A DNA stretch of 64,000 nucleotides, taken from Evansella caseinilytica. Its GTDB lineage: Bacteria; Bacillota; Bacilli; Bacillales; Salisediminibacteriaceae. Position 1 is the stretch's first letter, and every line of letters starts with the position of its first letter. Positions 8,382 through 17,445 of this stretch are shown one piece after another. The notes under the pieces are model-generated. The model did no database searches and was not told the DNA's origin. It was given only the letters and a program-made list of their open reading frames with translations. A program made the translations under genes and the position numbers. The stretch spans positions 124,001-188,000 of the forward strand of contig NZ_FNPI01000002.1 of assembly GCF_900107275.1 (NCBI RefSeq). Direction: 5' to 3'.

Positions 8382-9218
8382 GTGACAGAAATAATGGGAG
8401 TATTCGGTTATCCGATAAAGCATTCGATGTCTCCTGAAATGCACACTGCCGCATTCAAACAATTAGGTCTGGATATGGCATATCACGCTTTTGAGGTCCA
8501 CCCTGAGTTTTTAGAAAAAGCAATCAACGGCATCCGGGGTCTTGGGCTGAAAGGAGTCAATGTGACGATTCCTCATAAAGTGGCGGTTCTTCAGTATTTG
8601 GATATGGTGGATGACCTTGCGTTGGAAATCGGCGCAGTCAACACGATTGTCAATATGAACGGGCAACTGACAGGATATAATACAGATGGGGAAGGGTACT
8701 TACAGTCGCTGTTACCATTTATCAAAAGTGATATAAAACAAATGCACGTATTGATTATCGGAGCCGGCGGCGCAGCGAGAGCAGTGGCGATTACGCTGGC
8801 AAAATACGGTGTCAGAAAAATCACGATCGCTAACCGAACGGCGGCAAAAGCAACGGAACTGGCGCTTCAATGCAGTAAATTTTGTCAGTCGAAAGATGTG
8901 TCCATGGAAGAAGCAGAAAAGCATTTAAGTGACTATGATCTGCTGATCAATACAACATCCATCGGGATGACGCCGCATATTAGTCAAGTGCCGCTGTCAT
9001 TGGACGAGCTCCGTTCGGAGACGTATGTCAGCGATTTAATTTACACTCCGCTGAAAACGCAGTGGCTGAGCATTGCAGAGAAAAAAGGTGCTCCGGTTTT
9101 GAACGGACTTGGCATGTTTGTCCAGCAAGGTGCTTTAGCGTTTGAGCGGTGGACGGGAAAGAAAGCCCCGGCAGAAGTCATGAAACAAGCCGTACTGCGC
9201 CGCCTCAACGAAGGGTGA
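8382..9218 (+). CDS. aroE: Shikimate dehydrogenase (NADP+)
   Basis: 278 residues, normal for AroE. Catalytic Lys66 lies in NVTIPHK and Asp102 in the NTD motif. The NADP-binding loop GAGGAARA starts near residue 127. The N-terminal GYPIKHSMSP binds shikimate. The start is GTG behind GAGAGGGG. The enzyme reduces 3-dehydroshikimate to shikimate in the pathway to chorismate and aromatic amino acids. Its placement between yqeH and yhbY is the conserved Bacillus order. Confidence 0.96.
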   Translation: MTEIMGVFGYPIKHSMSPEMHTAAFKQLGLDMAYHAFEVHPEFLEKAINGIRGLGLKGVNVTIPHKVAVLQYLDMVDDLALEIGAVNTIVNMNGQLTGYNTDGEGYLQSLLPFIKSDIKQMHVLIIGAGGAARAVAITLAKYGVRKITIANRTAAKATELALQCSKFCQSKDVSMEEAEKHLSDYDLLINTTSIGMTPHISQVPLSLDELRSETYVSDLIYTPLKTQWLSIAEKKGAPVLNGLGMFVQQGALAFERWTGKKAPAEVMKQAVLRRLNEG

Positions 9219-9370
9219 ACTGCTTGGCATCAGCTTAATGACACGGCTTCAAAACATTGACCGGGTCAAATATGTAAGGTTGAGCACGCATGATAAGCAA
9301 CCATTTTTGAAAAAGAAGCAAATTTTAAGAAACCAGTGCGGCAAATTAGTCGTAGTAAAGGTGGTATACT

Positions 9371-9664
9371 ATGTTAACAGGAAAACAGAGACGTTTTTTG
9401 CGCAGTGAAGCACATCATTTAAAGCCGATTTTTCAAGTAGGAAAAGGCGGTGTGAACGAAAATCTCGTTAAACAGGTGGCAGATGCCTTGGAAGCGCGAG
9501 AGCTGATCAAAGTGAGCATTCTGCAAAACTGCGATATGGATCGCGAAGAGGTGGCAGAGCTGATTTCCCAAGGCTCCGGAGCGCATGTCGTTCAGGTGAT
9601 CGGCAATACAATCATTCTGTACAAGCAGTCAGTCAACAATAAAAAGCTTGAGTTGCCTTCTTAA
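9371..9664 (+). CDS. yhbY: YhbY/YqeI, RNA-binding CRM-domain protein of ribosome assembly
   Basis: 97 residues, a single CRM domain. It has the N-terminal KQRRFLRSEAHHLKPIFQVG and the GxxG-type loop in LISQGSGAHVVQVIG. A 152-bp gap after aroE suggests possible separate initiation; nadD follows 12 bp after its stop, so they are probably co-transcribed. In Escherichia coli YhbY associates with 50S precursors; the same role is assumed here from the family. Confidence 0.93.
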   Translation: MLTGKQRRFLRSEAHHLKPIFQVGKGGVNENLVKQVADALEARELIKVSILQNCDMDREEVAELISQGSGAHVVQVIGNTIILYKQSVNNKKLELPS

Positions 9665-9676
9665 GAGGTGGCGCAG

Positions 9677-10258
9677 GTGAAAAAAGTTGGTATATTAGGA
9701 GGAACCTTTGACCCGCCGCATATTGGACATCTGTTAATGGCGGAGGAAGCGAGAATGCAAATGTCGTTGGATGAAATTTGGTGGATGCCAAATTACTTAC
9801 CGCCGCATAAAGAAAAAGTAAGCAATACGTCAAACGATGATCGGCTGGCAATGGTCAACAGCATGGTCGGGCTGCATGAATCGTTTCGGCTATGTGATGT
9901 GGAGCTCCGGCGAACCGGCCCGTCTTACACAGCAGATACGATGGATGTTTTAACGAAGCGTTACAAAGACATCCAGTTTTTTTTCATCATGGGAGAAGAC
10001 AGTCTCGAAACATTGGATCAATGGCATGAAAGCGAGCGGTTGAAATCTCTCGTTTCTTTTATCGTCATTCCGCGGCCGGGATACAGGCGTCCACGGGAGA
10101 ATGTTTCGGACGGAATTACCGTGATTGATGCGCCGGCAGTGGATATTTCTTCCTCCGACATTCGCGAAGCGGTCGCAGCGGGAAACATGAACCGTTTTTT
10201 GCTGACAAAGGAAGTCTACCATGTAATAAAGGAGCGCCGGTTATATGATGATCAGTGA
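9677..10258 (+). CDS. nadD: Nicotinate-nucleotide adenylyltransferase
   Basis: 193 residues. GTFDPPHIGH at residues 9-18 is the nucleotidyltransferase HxGH motif, and SSSDIR near residue 160 is the second signature (SSTxxR type). The GTG at 9677 follows AGAGGTGG and gives the family N-terminus (KKVGILGG); an in-frame GTG at 9668 is within the ribosome site and is rejected. It adenylylates nicotinate mononucleotide on the way to NAD. Its end overlaps yqeK by 14 bp, implying translational coupling. Confidence 0.96.
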   Translation: MKKVGILGGTFDPPHIGHLLMAEEARMQMSLDEIWWMPNYLPPHKEKVSNTSNDDRLAMVNSMVGLHESFRLCDVELRRTGPSYTADTMDVLTKRYKDIQFFFIMGEDSLETLDQWHESERLKSLVSFIVIPRPGYRRPRENVSDGITVIDAPAVDISSSDIREAVAAGNMNRFLLTKEVYHVIKERRLYDDQ

Positions 10259-10832
10259 AAATCAAGCATTTTCAGCAGTGAAACGCAGCTTGAAGCAGCG
10301 CCGCTTTGAGCATACGGAAAGGGTAACGGAAACGGCGGAGCAGTTGGCGCGCAAGTACGGAGGCGATGTGAAAAAAGCGAGGCTTGCAGCGATTCTCCAC
10401 GATTATGCCAAGTACCGGCCCGTCGAAGAAATGCGGGAAACACTTCGATCTGTCAAAACGCCCCATTCGTTGCTCGAATATGGCGATGAAATATTACATG
10501 CTTTTGCAGGCGCCTGTTATGTAAAAGTAGAATTGGAGGTAACGGATGAGGAGATTCTTGCCGCGATCCGTTATCACACAACAGGCAGAGCATCGATGAC
10601 GCTGCTGGAGAAAATTGTTTTTCTGGCGGACTATATTGAACCTGGCCGTACGTTTCCCGGTGTGGAGACAGTGAGACAGGCGGCGGAAACAAGTTTGGAC
10701 AACGCATGCTTTCTGGCTTTAAAAAATACGATTGCGTTTTTAATCAGTAAAGGGCAGCCTGTTTATCCGGAAGCGTTTGAGGCGTATAATGATTTTAGTA
10801 TAAAAAAGAAGATTAAAGGAGGAAATCGGTAG
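10245..10832 (+). CDS. yqeK: YqeK, HD-domain symmetrical Ap4A hydrolase
   Basis: 195 residues with a complete HD-domain metal site: His23 in FEHTERV, the HD pair His52-Asp53 in AILHDYAK, a following His in LLEYGDEILHAFAG, and YHTTGR. This is the YqeK family, shown to split diadenosine tetraphosphate into two ADP. It overlaps nadD by 14 bp and is four bases upstream of rsfS, so the genes form one operon. The first ATG (10 bases from AAGGAG) is used; the adjacent ATG is equally possible. Confidence 0.93.
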   Translation: MMISENQAFSAVKRSLKQRRFEHTERVTETAEQLARKYGGDVKKARLAAILHDYAKYRPVEEMRETLRSVKTPHSLLEYGDEILHAFAGACYVKVELEVTDEEILAAIRYHTTGRASMTLLEKIVFLADYIEPGRTFPGVETVRQAAETSLDNACFLALKNTIAFLISKGQPVYPEAFEAYNDFSIKKKIKGGNR

Positions 10833-10836
10833 ATAC

Positions 10837-11199
10837 ATGGAAAATAATGAAATGTTACACTTAGCAGTCCGGGCTGCGGATGATAAGAAAGCGGAAAATA
10901 TTGCTGTACTTTCGATGAAAGGGGTATCCGTCATCACCGATTATTTCGTCATCTGTCACGGCAACAGTGAAAAGCAGGTGGAAGCAATTGCCCGTGAAAT
11001 CAAGGAAAAAGCTGTGGAGCACGGCTATAATTTAAAACGCCTGGAAGGGCTGGATGAATCAAGATGGGTGCTGATTGACTTAAACGATGTGATTGTTCAC
11101 GTTTTCCATAAGGATGAAAGATTGTATTATAATTTGGAAAAGCTCTGGGGAGATGCAGTGCAATTACCTGTGGAAACAATTTTAAACGCGGAAGTATAA
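10837..11199 (+). CDS. rsfS: RsfS, ribosome silencing factor
   Basis: 120 residues, the Iojap/RsfS fold. Typical stretches are GVSVITDYFVICHGNS and, near the C-terminus, ESRWVLIDLNDVIVHVFH. RsfS binds ribosomal protein L14 and prevents joining of the 30S and 50S subunits when nutrients are low. It starts after AAGGAGG in the nadD-yqeK-rsfS operon. Confidence 0.96.
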   Translation: MENNEMLHLAVRAADDKKAENIAVLSMKGVSVITDYFVICHGNSEKQVEAIAREIKEKAVEHGYNLKRLEGLDESRWVLIDLNDVIVHVFHKDERLYYNLEKLWGDAVQLPVETILNAEV

Positions 11200-11270
11200 G
11201 CACCCGGGAATGAAGCCCGCTAATCTGCCGGATATCAGCGGCAGGGCTGTCTGTTAAGGAGAATGAGTAA

Positions 11271-12017
11271 ATGAAACATGAGCATTTTGCTTCAATATAT
11301 GATTTGTTAATGGAAGACGCCCCCTATGAAGATTGGCTGCTTTATACGAAAGAACATATCCCATCCGCCGCAAAGGTCGTTGATCTTGCGTGCGGAACGG
11401 GTACGTTTGCTGTCAAGCTCTTTCAGTCAGGCTTCGATGTTTCCGGTGTGGATATTTCCCGGGATATGCTCACGGTAGCGGAGCGGAAGGCGAGGGAGAC
11501 GAAGTGCAGCATCCCTTTGTTTCTACAGGACATGCGACATTTGTCCGGTTTTTCCGGCGTGGACGGGGTCACGCTTTTTTGTGATGGGCTGAACTACCTG
11601 CTGAATGAAGCGGATGTTCAGCAAACGTTCCGGAATGTTGCGCAAATCCTTCGACCGGGAGGAAAATTTTTATTCGATGTGCATTCCGTTTATAAAATGG
11701 AGCACCTGTTTAACGACCAGCTTTACGGTATAAATGACGATGCCGTCTCCTATTTATGGTTCAGCGCGCCGGGAGAACAGCCGCACAGTGTGGAGCATTG
11801 TTTGACATTCTTCATTAAGCAGGAGGATTCGGGCTTGTATGAAAGAAAGGATGAAGAACATCGGCAGCGGACATTTCCACCCGGGAAATACCAGGAATGG
11901 CTGCTGAACGCCGGCTTTGTCAACGTTGAAGTAACCGGTGATTTCGGTCGGAGCGAGCCGCAAGCTTCACAGGATCGATATTTTTTTAAAGCAGAAAAAA
12001 AGCAGCAGGAATTTTAA
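11271..12017 (+). CDS. yqeM: YqeM, class I SAM-dependent methyltransferase
   Basis: 248 residues with a Rossmann-type methyltransferase core. DLACGTGTF (residues 38-46) is motif I, followed by the acidic VDISRDML and a motif with ILRPGGKFLFDVHS. The position between rsfS and comER is that of B. subtilis yqeM. The substrate is not established by the sequence. It ends at a convergent terminator shared with comER. Confidence 0.9.
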   Translation: MKHEHFASIYDLLMEDAPYEDWLLYTKEHIPSAAKVVDLACGTGTFAVKLFQSGFDVSGVDISRDMLTVAERKARETKCSIPLFLQDMRHLSGFSGVDGVTLFCDGLNYLLNEADVQQTFRNVAQILRPGGKFLFDVHSVYKMEHLFNDQLYGINDDAVSYLWFSAPGEQPHSVEHCLTFFIKQEDSGLYERKDEEHRQRTFPPGKYQEWLLNAGFVNVEVTGDFGRSEPQASQDRYFFKAEKKQQEF

Positions 12018-12034
12018 ATTCAGCAGCGAATGTT

Positions 12035-12121
12035 AAAAGAGCAAGGAGAGTGATAAGGACACAGAAAAAGAGTGGCTTTCCCTTTTTCCAGTGCCCTCAA
12101 GATTACTCCTCGCTCTTTTTT
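12035..12121. terminator. Bidirectional terminator between yqeM and comER
   Basis: An outer stem (AAAAGAGC near 12035 with GCTCTTTT near 12112, extended by AGGAG / CTCCT) encloses a second stem (GAAAAAG / CTTTTTC). T-runs on both sides fit termination of the two convergent genes. The 3' arm runs into the last codons of comER. Confidence 0.75.
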
Positions 12122-12945
12122 AGCTCCTGCATTTGCTTCTGAACAAGGTGCCGATCCTCATCGTATTTTTCATGCGTTTTTTCAAAGAGATGGTGAAACT
12201 GATCGGTGATTTCCGCTTTCAGTACTTCCAGCCCCGCTCCGGTAACTCCGCCGGGGACCGTCACCCTTTCCTGCAGTGTCTGTAAAGTGAAATGCTTTTG
12301 CTTCAATAGCTCTCCGTAACCAATCAGCATCGATTCCATGATGGCTGTCGCTTCTTCCTCTGAGATTTTCGTTTTCTCCACAGCTGCATCAATCATTTTT
12401 TCAATTAGAAAACTAAGGAAAGCCGGGCCGCAGCAGCCGATATCAGAAGCAATTCTTGTAATCGAATCATCGATGATTTCCGGTTTGGAAACGGCGCTGA
12501 ATAAACGTAGCAAATCGGTTTTGTCCGCTTCGTTGACGGCGGTGCCGAATGTTACAAGGGACGGCCCATCCAGTGCCCGGTTTACAATGCTGGGAATAAA
12601 GCGGACAGCGTTGGCAGTGGTGACTGACGCCAACTCATGGACGAGTATCGGACTTGTAATCGAAATGATCGTTTGCTCCGCTGTGAGAACGTCAGCGTTG
12701 TCCTGCAGAATCGGAATGATTTGCAGCGGCTTTGTGCAGATAAAAATCCAGTCGCATTGCTTTATTAGTGTGCGTGCATCATGGACAACGTTTAGCTCTT
12801 CATAAGAAGCCGCCAATGCATAGGCTTTCTCTATCGTTCGATTGGTAATCCACAACTTTTCCGGGGCGATGGCACGGGCCTCAAGAAAGGATTGAATAAG
12901 TATCTTTCCCATGCTTCCGGTGCCGATGAAGCCGATTCTCTTCAA
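12103..12945 (-). CDS. comER: ComER, pyrroline-5-carboxylate reductase-like protein
   Basis: 280 residues. The N-terminal GFIGTGSMG (residues 5-13) is a dinucleotide-binding loop, and the C-terminal domain has GGVTGAGLEVL, as in ProC-type reductases. Length and reverse orientation next to the comE operon match B. subtilis comER. In B. subtilis it is not needed for competence; in B. cereus ComER has been linked to sporulation and biofilm formation. The actual substrate is unknown. It is divergent from comEA with a 102-bp gap. Confidence 0.92.
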   Translation of the reverse strand: MKRIGFIGTGSMGKILIQSFLEARAIAPEKLWITNRTIEKAYALAASYEELNVVHDARTLIKQCDWIFICTKPLQIIPILQDNADVLTAEQTIISITSPILVHELASVTTANAVRFIPSIVNRALDGPSLVTFGTAVNEADKTDLLRLFSAVSKPEIIDDSITRIASDIGCCGPAFLSFLIEKMIDAAVEKTKISEEEATAIMESMLIGYGELLKQKHFTLQTLQERVTVPGGVTGAGLEVLKAEITDQFHHLFEKTHEKYDEDRHLVQKQMQELKKSEE

Positions 12946-13047
12946 CCGTTTCCCCTCCCTTGAAACTGACTCTTCAGTCTATTGTATGAAAGAAAAAAAC
13001 GAATATGAGTAGAGGATGTTGAATTGAAAAAGAAGGAGTGAAAAGCG

Positions 13048-13665
13048 ATGTTTTTTCAACAATTAACGAAAAAGTGGCTCATCGGCATTAGTTTAGGCGC
13101 TGGTATTTTTGCAGGAATCATCATCACTTGGACGTTGACGGCAATCAACGGCGGGGAAGAGGAGACGTCAGAGTGGCTCCAGCTTCGGGAGCAGGAGGAG
13201 GTGACGCAAAGCGAGGAAGCAGAAACGGACATTCCGGCAATCGTGATGGTGGATATAAAAGGAGAGGTCCGGCTGCCCGGAATATATACGGCTGAATCGG
13301 GGGAGCGGGTGCATGATTGTATCGAAAAGGCAGGGGGGTTGACTGAGGAGGCGAATGAAAGGGCATTGAATCTGGCGGAAAAGGTGTACGATGAAATGGT
13401 GATTTATGTCCCGTCTGTAAATGAGGAAGAAGTAGCTGTTTCCGTACAATCTGCTTTAAATACAAGCGATGACCGCATCAGAATGAACTCAGCGACGGTT
13501 CAGGAATTGACCTCATTACCTGGCATTGGTGAGGCGAAAGCCGAGGCCATCGTTCGGTTTCGGGAGGAAAACGGTCCTTTTCAAACGGTGGAGGAGCTTG
13601 TCAATGTCCCGGGAATAGGAGAAAAAATGCTGGAGCAGATGAAGGATTTGATAATCATTCCGTAA
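13048..13665 (+). CDS. comEA: ComEA, membrane-anchored DNA receptor for transformation
   Basis: 205 residues. A basic N-terminus and one membrane helix (about 12-34) are followed by an acidic linker rich in Glu, a SLBB domain (about 65-120, with DIKGEVRLPGIY), and a C-terminal double helix-hairpin-helix DNA-binding domain (LTSLPGIGEAKAEAIV and LVNVPGIGEKML). ComEA binds double-stranded DNA outside the membrane and hands it to ComEC. The acidic linker is marked and may reflect a saline or alkaline habitat (inference). It starts after AAGGAG. Confidence 0.96.
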   Translation: MFFQQLTKKWLIGISLGAGIFAGIIITWTLTAINGGEEETSEWLQLREQEEVTQSEEAETDIPAIVMVDIKGEVRLPGIYTAESGERVHDCIEKAGGLTEEANERALNLAEKVYDEMVIYVPSVNEEEVAVSVQSALNTSDDRIRMNSATVQELTSLPGIGEAKAEAIVRFREENGPFQTVEELVNVPGIGEKMLEQMKDLIIIP

Positions 13666-13758
13666 AAATATGCTCATTTCATATCAATGGCATCTAAACG
13701 AAACAGCAGAAATAAGGTAAGATAGATTTATGATTGCATATTTAGGAGGTTGACTCGT

Positions 13759-14325
13759 TTGGAAAGAATTTCATGGCATCAATATTTTATGGCACAAAGT
13801 CATTTATTAGCTCTAAGGAGTACATGCACTCGTTTGATGGTAGGCGCGACGATTGTCCGTGATAAGCGGATCATTGCCGGAGGATACAATGGTGCGATAT
13901 CCGGCGGCGTTCATTGCATTGATGAAGGTTGTTATGTTATCGATAACCACTGTGTGAGAACGATCCATGCAGAAATAAACGCGCTGCTGCAATGTGCCAA
14001 ATTTGGAGTGGCCACAGAAGGCGCGGAGGTGTATGTCACCCATTTTCCTTGTTTGAATTGTTGCAAAGCATTGATACAGGCTGGTATAAAAAAAGTGTAT
14101 TATGCCACCGATTATAAAAATCATCCGTATGCGATTGAGCTGTTCGACCAGGCGGGAGTGGAAGTTCGGCAAGTGGAACTGGAAGAGATGATTCTTGATC
14201 GGCACAGCGAGGACAAGCTGCGATTTACAGCAGACCTTCTCGGCCGGCTGGAGCAGTTAGGGCTGGATTCGGAGGAATTGAAACAACTGAAGGAAAAAGC
14301 CAATCAGCTTTATACTTCTTCGTGA
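13759..14325 (+). CDS. comEB: ComEB, dCMP deaminase-like protein
   Basis: 188 residues starting from TTG at 13759, nine bases after AGGAGG and matching the conserved MERISWHQYFMAQ N-terminus. An in-frame TTG at 13750 touches the ribosome site and is rejected. Zinc-site residues are His70 and Glu72 (HAE) and Cys98 and Cys101 (PCLNC). Deoxycytidylate deaminases convert dCMP to dUMP; ComEB is in the comE operon but its role in DNA uptake is unclear. In B. subtilis comEC follows at once; here 474 bp with a repeat intervene. Confidence 0.94.
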   Translation: MERISWHQYFMAQSHLLALRSTCTRLMVGATIVRDKRIIAGGYNGAISGGVHCIDEGCYVIDNHCVRTIHAEINALLQCAKFGVATEGAEVYVTHFPCLNCCKALIQAGIKKVYYATDYKNHPYAIELFDQAGVEVRQVELEEMILDRHSEDKLRFTADLLGRLEQLGLDSEELKQLKEKANQLYTSS

Positions 14326-14799
14326 CAAAAAAACACTCCCAGCCGGTTGGAAAGAAGGCACCGGCTCCACACATTGTCGCTTCCTCTACTAGTATTGCTC
14401 TGACGTCTATTCAAGTGTCAGCGCGCGCGATGACACGATGAGACAGCTAAAAGCTTCTCAATGAAGACCGGCTCGTTGCCTCGTGTTTGTTCAAAAAGAC
14501 AAAAAGTGGCTCTTTATGAACAAACACTTTAAACAGCCACACCGCAATTTACGGGAGTAAAAAAGGATGTCAAAGGAGAACTGCTGACAAAGCACAAACT
14601 TCCTTTTTCAGTACCTTCCTTTTTGGCATCCTTGCTTGAAATATAAAATGCACTTCCAAGCGTATTTAGGCACTCCCGTCCCCCAACTGTTATATCATTC
14701 CAGAACTTTGTGAATCCCCATAATGCCGGCGCACTGTAACACGATCCAGCCGGCGGTGCTCCGATACGTTGTTAAAACATCATAGCGAGGTGATACCAT
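14326..14799. other. Long comEB-comEC spacer with a reversed family A repeat and hairpin
   Basis: The gap holds family A copy A5 (14338-14528, reverse) and then an imperfect hairpin at about 14561-14635 (AAGGATG with CATCCTT arms). No T-run clearly marks a terminator. Positions 14640-14790 hold nothing I recognise. No reading frame with a family signature occurs. Confidence 0.6.
14338..14528 (-). repeat. Family A structured repeat, copy A5 (reverse, 3'-truncated)
   Basis: On the minus strand it begins with the long hairpin h1 (14483-14527; one mismatch in the stem). The shared GAGGCAACGAGC segment follows, then a GTCTCATCG region and the central GTGTCA...TGACAC hairpin around GCGCGCGC. It ends after the GGAGCCGGTGCC segment. 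It lacks the distal hairpin h4 and the terminal CTTTTTGAACAC of full copies. Confidence 0.8.
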
Positions 14800-17115
14800 T
14801 TGTTTTCCCGCAGTTATTGCAGTTCCCTTGCGGCTGTTTCCGGATTGCTGTTCAGTCAGCAAGGTTTTTCCGCATATGCCCTGTTTTTTCTGACGGCGGC
14901 GTTGCTGCCGCTGATTCTTTCTGCAGTGAGGCGTCATAAAAGTATCCGGCAGTTGCGGCAGCTGATCATTGTCTTTATCTGCTTTTTTGTGTTCATTGGA
15001 GTCGGAAAGTACGTTTTCACGAAAACGGAGTCGAGTTTAACTGGAGAAGAAACGAATTTTTCCGGAATAATTTCCTCGGAGCCTGCGCTTACCAGTTCTA
15101 ATCAATGGTCCTTTCAAGTGGACTTGCTTGATTCCGAACGGGTGCAGCTGTTTCTCGATGTGGACGACAACGTCCCGGCATATAGAGATGACTGCGAGTT
15201 TTCCGGAAAATTATCGCTCCCCGGAACTGCAACCAATCCATTCGCGTTTGACTATCAGAATTATTTAAACCAGCAAGGGGTTCACTGGATCATTCATTCA
15301 TCCCAGCCAATGCAATGTAAAGGTCAGCGCAGCACTTTTTTAGCAGTATTAAAAAACATCAGACGTCATGGAATCAATAATTTGCAAGCAGCAGGAAATC
15401 TGGAAACGGCAGCGATGATATCGGCGCTTGTCTTTGGTGAAAGAAGCGCAGTGCCGGAGGCGAGGATCGCTTCGTATCGGCAGCTTGGTATTATTCATTT
15501 ACTTGCTGTTTCAGGGCTACATGTCGGGATGGTCAGCTTTGCCTTCTTTTATCTGTTATGCCGCTTTGGCTTCACGAAGGAAAAGGCTTGTATTGCTTTA
15601 TTGATTTTTCTGCCGGTCTATGCTGTTTTAGCGGGCGGTTCCCCGTCAGTTCTCCGCGCGTCGCTAATGACTTTTGCCGTGGCCATCTGCACTATTTTTA
15701 ACTGGAAAATCAGGGCCATCGACCTGCTGTCATTGCTGTTTCTGCTTTTTTTACTGGTGAATCCTTATTTGCTGTTTCATCTCGGCTTCCAACTTTCTTT
15801 TTTAACAAGCTTCGCACTGCTTGTCTCCCAACGGTTGTTTCTCAGGCGGAACCGTATAGTTGTTCTTATGCAGGTAACGATCATTGCCCAGCTTGTATCG
15901 CTACCGCTCATTCTTTTCCATTATTACGAAATGTCATTTCTCTCCCTGCCGATCAATATGCTGTTCATTCCGTTTATCTCGGCGTGGATTCTTCCTGTGT
16001 CGTTTCTTACCGTCCTCTTTGGTTATTTCCTGTCTCCACTGGCGTCGGTCGGATTTTTTCTGGTTGATATAAGCTTGCGTTTTGCTCACGGCTTTCTTGA
16101 TTTTATTGCCGGAGGAAGCTGGCATGTCATTGTTTTCGGCCGTCCGTCCACGACTGTTGTTCTGCTGCTTTTTGCGACGGTTTTCTTGATATTTATTTGC
16201 TATGAATCCCAGAAAAGATTGCCTTGTCTGCTGTCAACTGCTTTTTTGCTTGCCGTGCTGCTTTATCAATCGTTCCATCCTTATTTTCGCTCGTATGCCG
16301 TCTTAACAATGCTGGATGTCGGCCAGGGAGATGCAGCCGTCTTAGAGCTTCCGTATCGCAGGGGAGTGTATGTCATTGACACCGGGGGCAACGTCCGCTG
16401 GGGAGAGACGCAGGGGGATGCTGTGACCGATACAAATGGTCCCGGAAAAAGAGTGATCGAGCCATTTTTAAAAGGAAACGGAATCAAGACCATCGACCGG
16501 CTTATACTCTCTCATGGACATCTTGATCATATGGGAGAGGCTTGCTATCTTGTGAAGACATTTCAGGTGAAGCAAATTTATTATCCAAAGGAAGAGGACG
16601 TTGCGGAAGAGGCGCTTCCAATCTTGCGGTGTATTGCAGAAAACGGCGGCAACATTGTGCAGGTAAGGGAAGGAATGCGGTGGATGGTTGAGAATGATCA
16701 ATTTTATATTTTAAGTCCGACGGGTACGGAAGCAAATGAAAATGACCGGTCGATTGTCCTGCTGAGCATTGTTGAGCAGGCAACCTTGTTGTTTACCGGG
16801 GATATTGAAGCAGAAAGTGAAAAGCGGCTCGTGCAGGCTTATCATCCAGCCAATACGGATATATTGAAAGTTGCCCATCACGGGAGCAAAACCTCGACGG
16901 GGGCAGCGTTTATTGAGCATTTTTCTCCGAAGTTGGCATTGATATCCGCCGGCAGAAACAACCGTTTCGGTCACCCTCATCCCGATGTCGTCGATCGCTT
17001 GAACGATGTAGGAATCCCAATTTTTCGCACGGACATCCACGGGGCGGTGCAAATAAAAATTGAATCCGGGAACATCAAAGTAGTCCACTATATAAATGTG
17101 GAGGAGGAGCAGTAA
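14800..17115 (+). CDS. comEC: ComEC, DNA uptake channel
   Basis: 771 residues, close to B. subtilis ComEC (776). Features in order: N-terminal membrane helices, an extracytoplasmic OB-like domain, the competence membrane domain with LAVSGLHVGMVS, and a C-terminal metallo-beta-lactamase domain with His572, His574, Asp576 and His577 (HGHLDH) and a later AHHGSKTST. ComEC carries single-stranded DNA across the membrane, and the C-terminal domain is the presumed nuclease. The start is TTG behind GAGGTGAT. Loss of tight linkage to comEB suggests separate transcription. Confidence 0.95.
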   Translation: MFSRSYCSSLAAVSGLLFSQQGFSAYALFFLTAALLPLILSAVRRHKSIRQLRQLIIVFICFFVFIGVGKYVFTKTESSLTGEETNFSGIISSEPALTSSNQWSFQVDLLDSERVQLFLDVDDNVPAYRDDCEFSGKLSLPGTATNPFAFDYQNYLNQQGVHWIIHSSQPMQCKGQRSTFLAVLKNIRRHGINNLQAAGNLETAAMISALVFGERSAVPEARIASYRQLGIIHLLAVSGLHVGMVSFAFFYLLCRFGFTKEKACIALLIFLPVYAVLAGGSPSVLRASLMTFAVAICTIFNWKIRAIDLLSLLFLLFLLVNPYLLFHLGFQLSFLTSFALLVSQRLFLRRNRIVVLMQVTIIAQLVSLPLILFHYYEMSFLSLPINMLFIPFISAWILPVSFLTVLFGYFLSPLASVGFFLVDISLRFAHGFLDFIAGGSWHVIVFGRPSTTVVLLLFATVFLIFICYESQKRLPCLLSTAFLLAVLLYQSFHPYFRSYAVLTMLDVGQGDAAVLELPYRRGVYVIDTGGNVRWGETQGDAVTDTNGPGKRVIEPFLKGNGIKTIDRLILSHGHLDHMGEACYLVKTFQVKQIYYPKEEDVAEEALPILRCIAENGGNIVQVREGMRWMVENDQFYILSPTGTEANENDRSIVLLSIVEQATLLFTGDIEAESEKRLVQAYHPANTDILKVAHHGSKTSTGAAFIEHFSPKLALISAGRNNRFGHPHPDVVDRLNDVGIPIFRTDIHGAVQIKIESGNIKVVHYINVEEEQ

Positions 17116-17164
17116 GAGCAATAAGAACAGTAAGAACAGTAAGGACAGGAAGAGTAGTAACGAG
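17111..17164 (+). repeat. 9-bp tandem repeat overlapping the comEC stop codon
   Basis: Consecutive 9-base units read AGTAAGAGC, AATAAGAAC, AGTAAGAAC and AGTAAGGAC, with decayed units after them to about 17164. Because the period is a multiple of three, the comEC stop (TAA, 17113-17115) is followed in frame by three further TAA codons. Confidence 0.75.
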
Positions 17165-17272
17165 GAATAAGCTTTCTATTGGCATATGTTTGTACAGGGA
17201 TAACAGAAATCATCTGAAAGAGGTTCGGGAGATTACTCGTGATCGAAGCTGATTCTAAACCCGTCATATAGT

Positions 17273-17445
17273 GACGAATAGATCTCTTAATCGTGAACGA
17301 AACGATCTTCAAGGAGGTCGAACGTAAAAGAATAGAGCTTAATCATGAACGAAACGCGCATCGGAACCGCCGAAAGATAACGAATAGAGAATATGCATAT
17401 CCAAAAAGACATTCGAAGCCAGCGAACGGTAACGAATAGCGGCGT
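17273..17445. repeat. Degenerate direct repeat with about 52-bp period
   Basis: The motif CGAATAG or AGAATAG recurs at 17275, 17329, 17381 and 17433 (spacings 54, 52, 52). It is preceded each time by a related block such as CGAACGGTAA or CGAAAGATAA. Another AACGAATAG occurs alone near 37767 upstream of yqeZ. The last unit lies in a hairpin with arms GAAGCCAGCG and CGCTGGCTTC (17415-17457). Confidence 0.6.

Noticed and set aside
17273-17445. CRISPR array
   Set aside because: Repeat units are too short and degenerate (7-10 conserved bases), and no cas gene is nearby.
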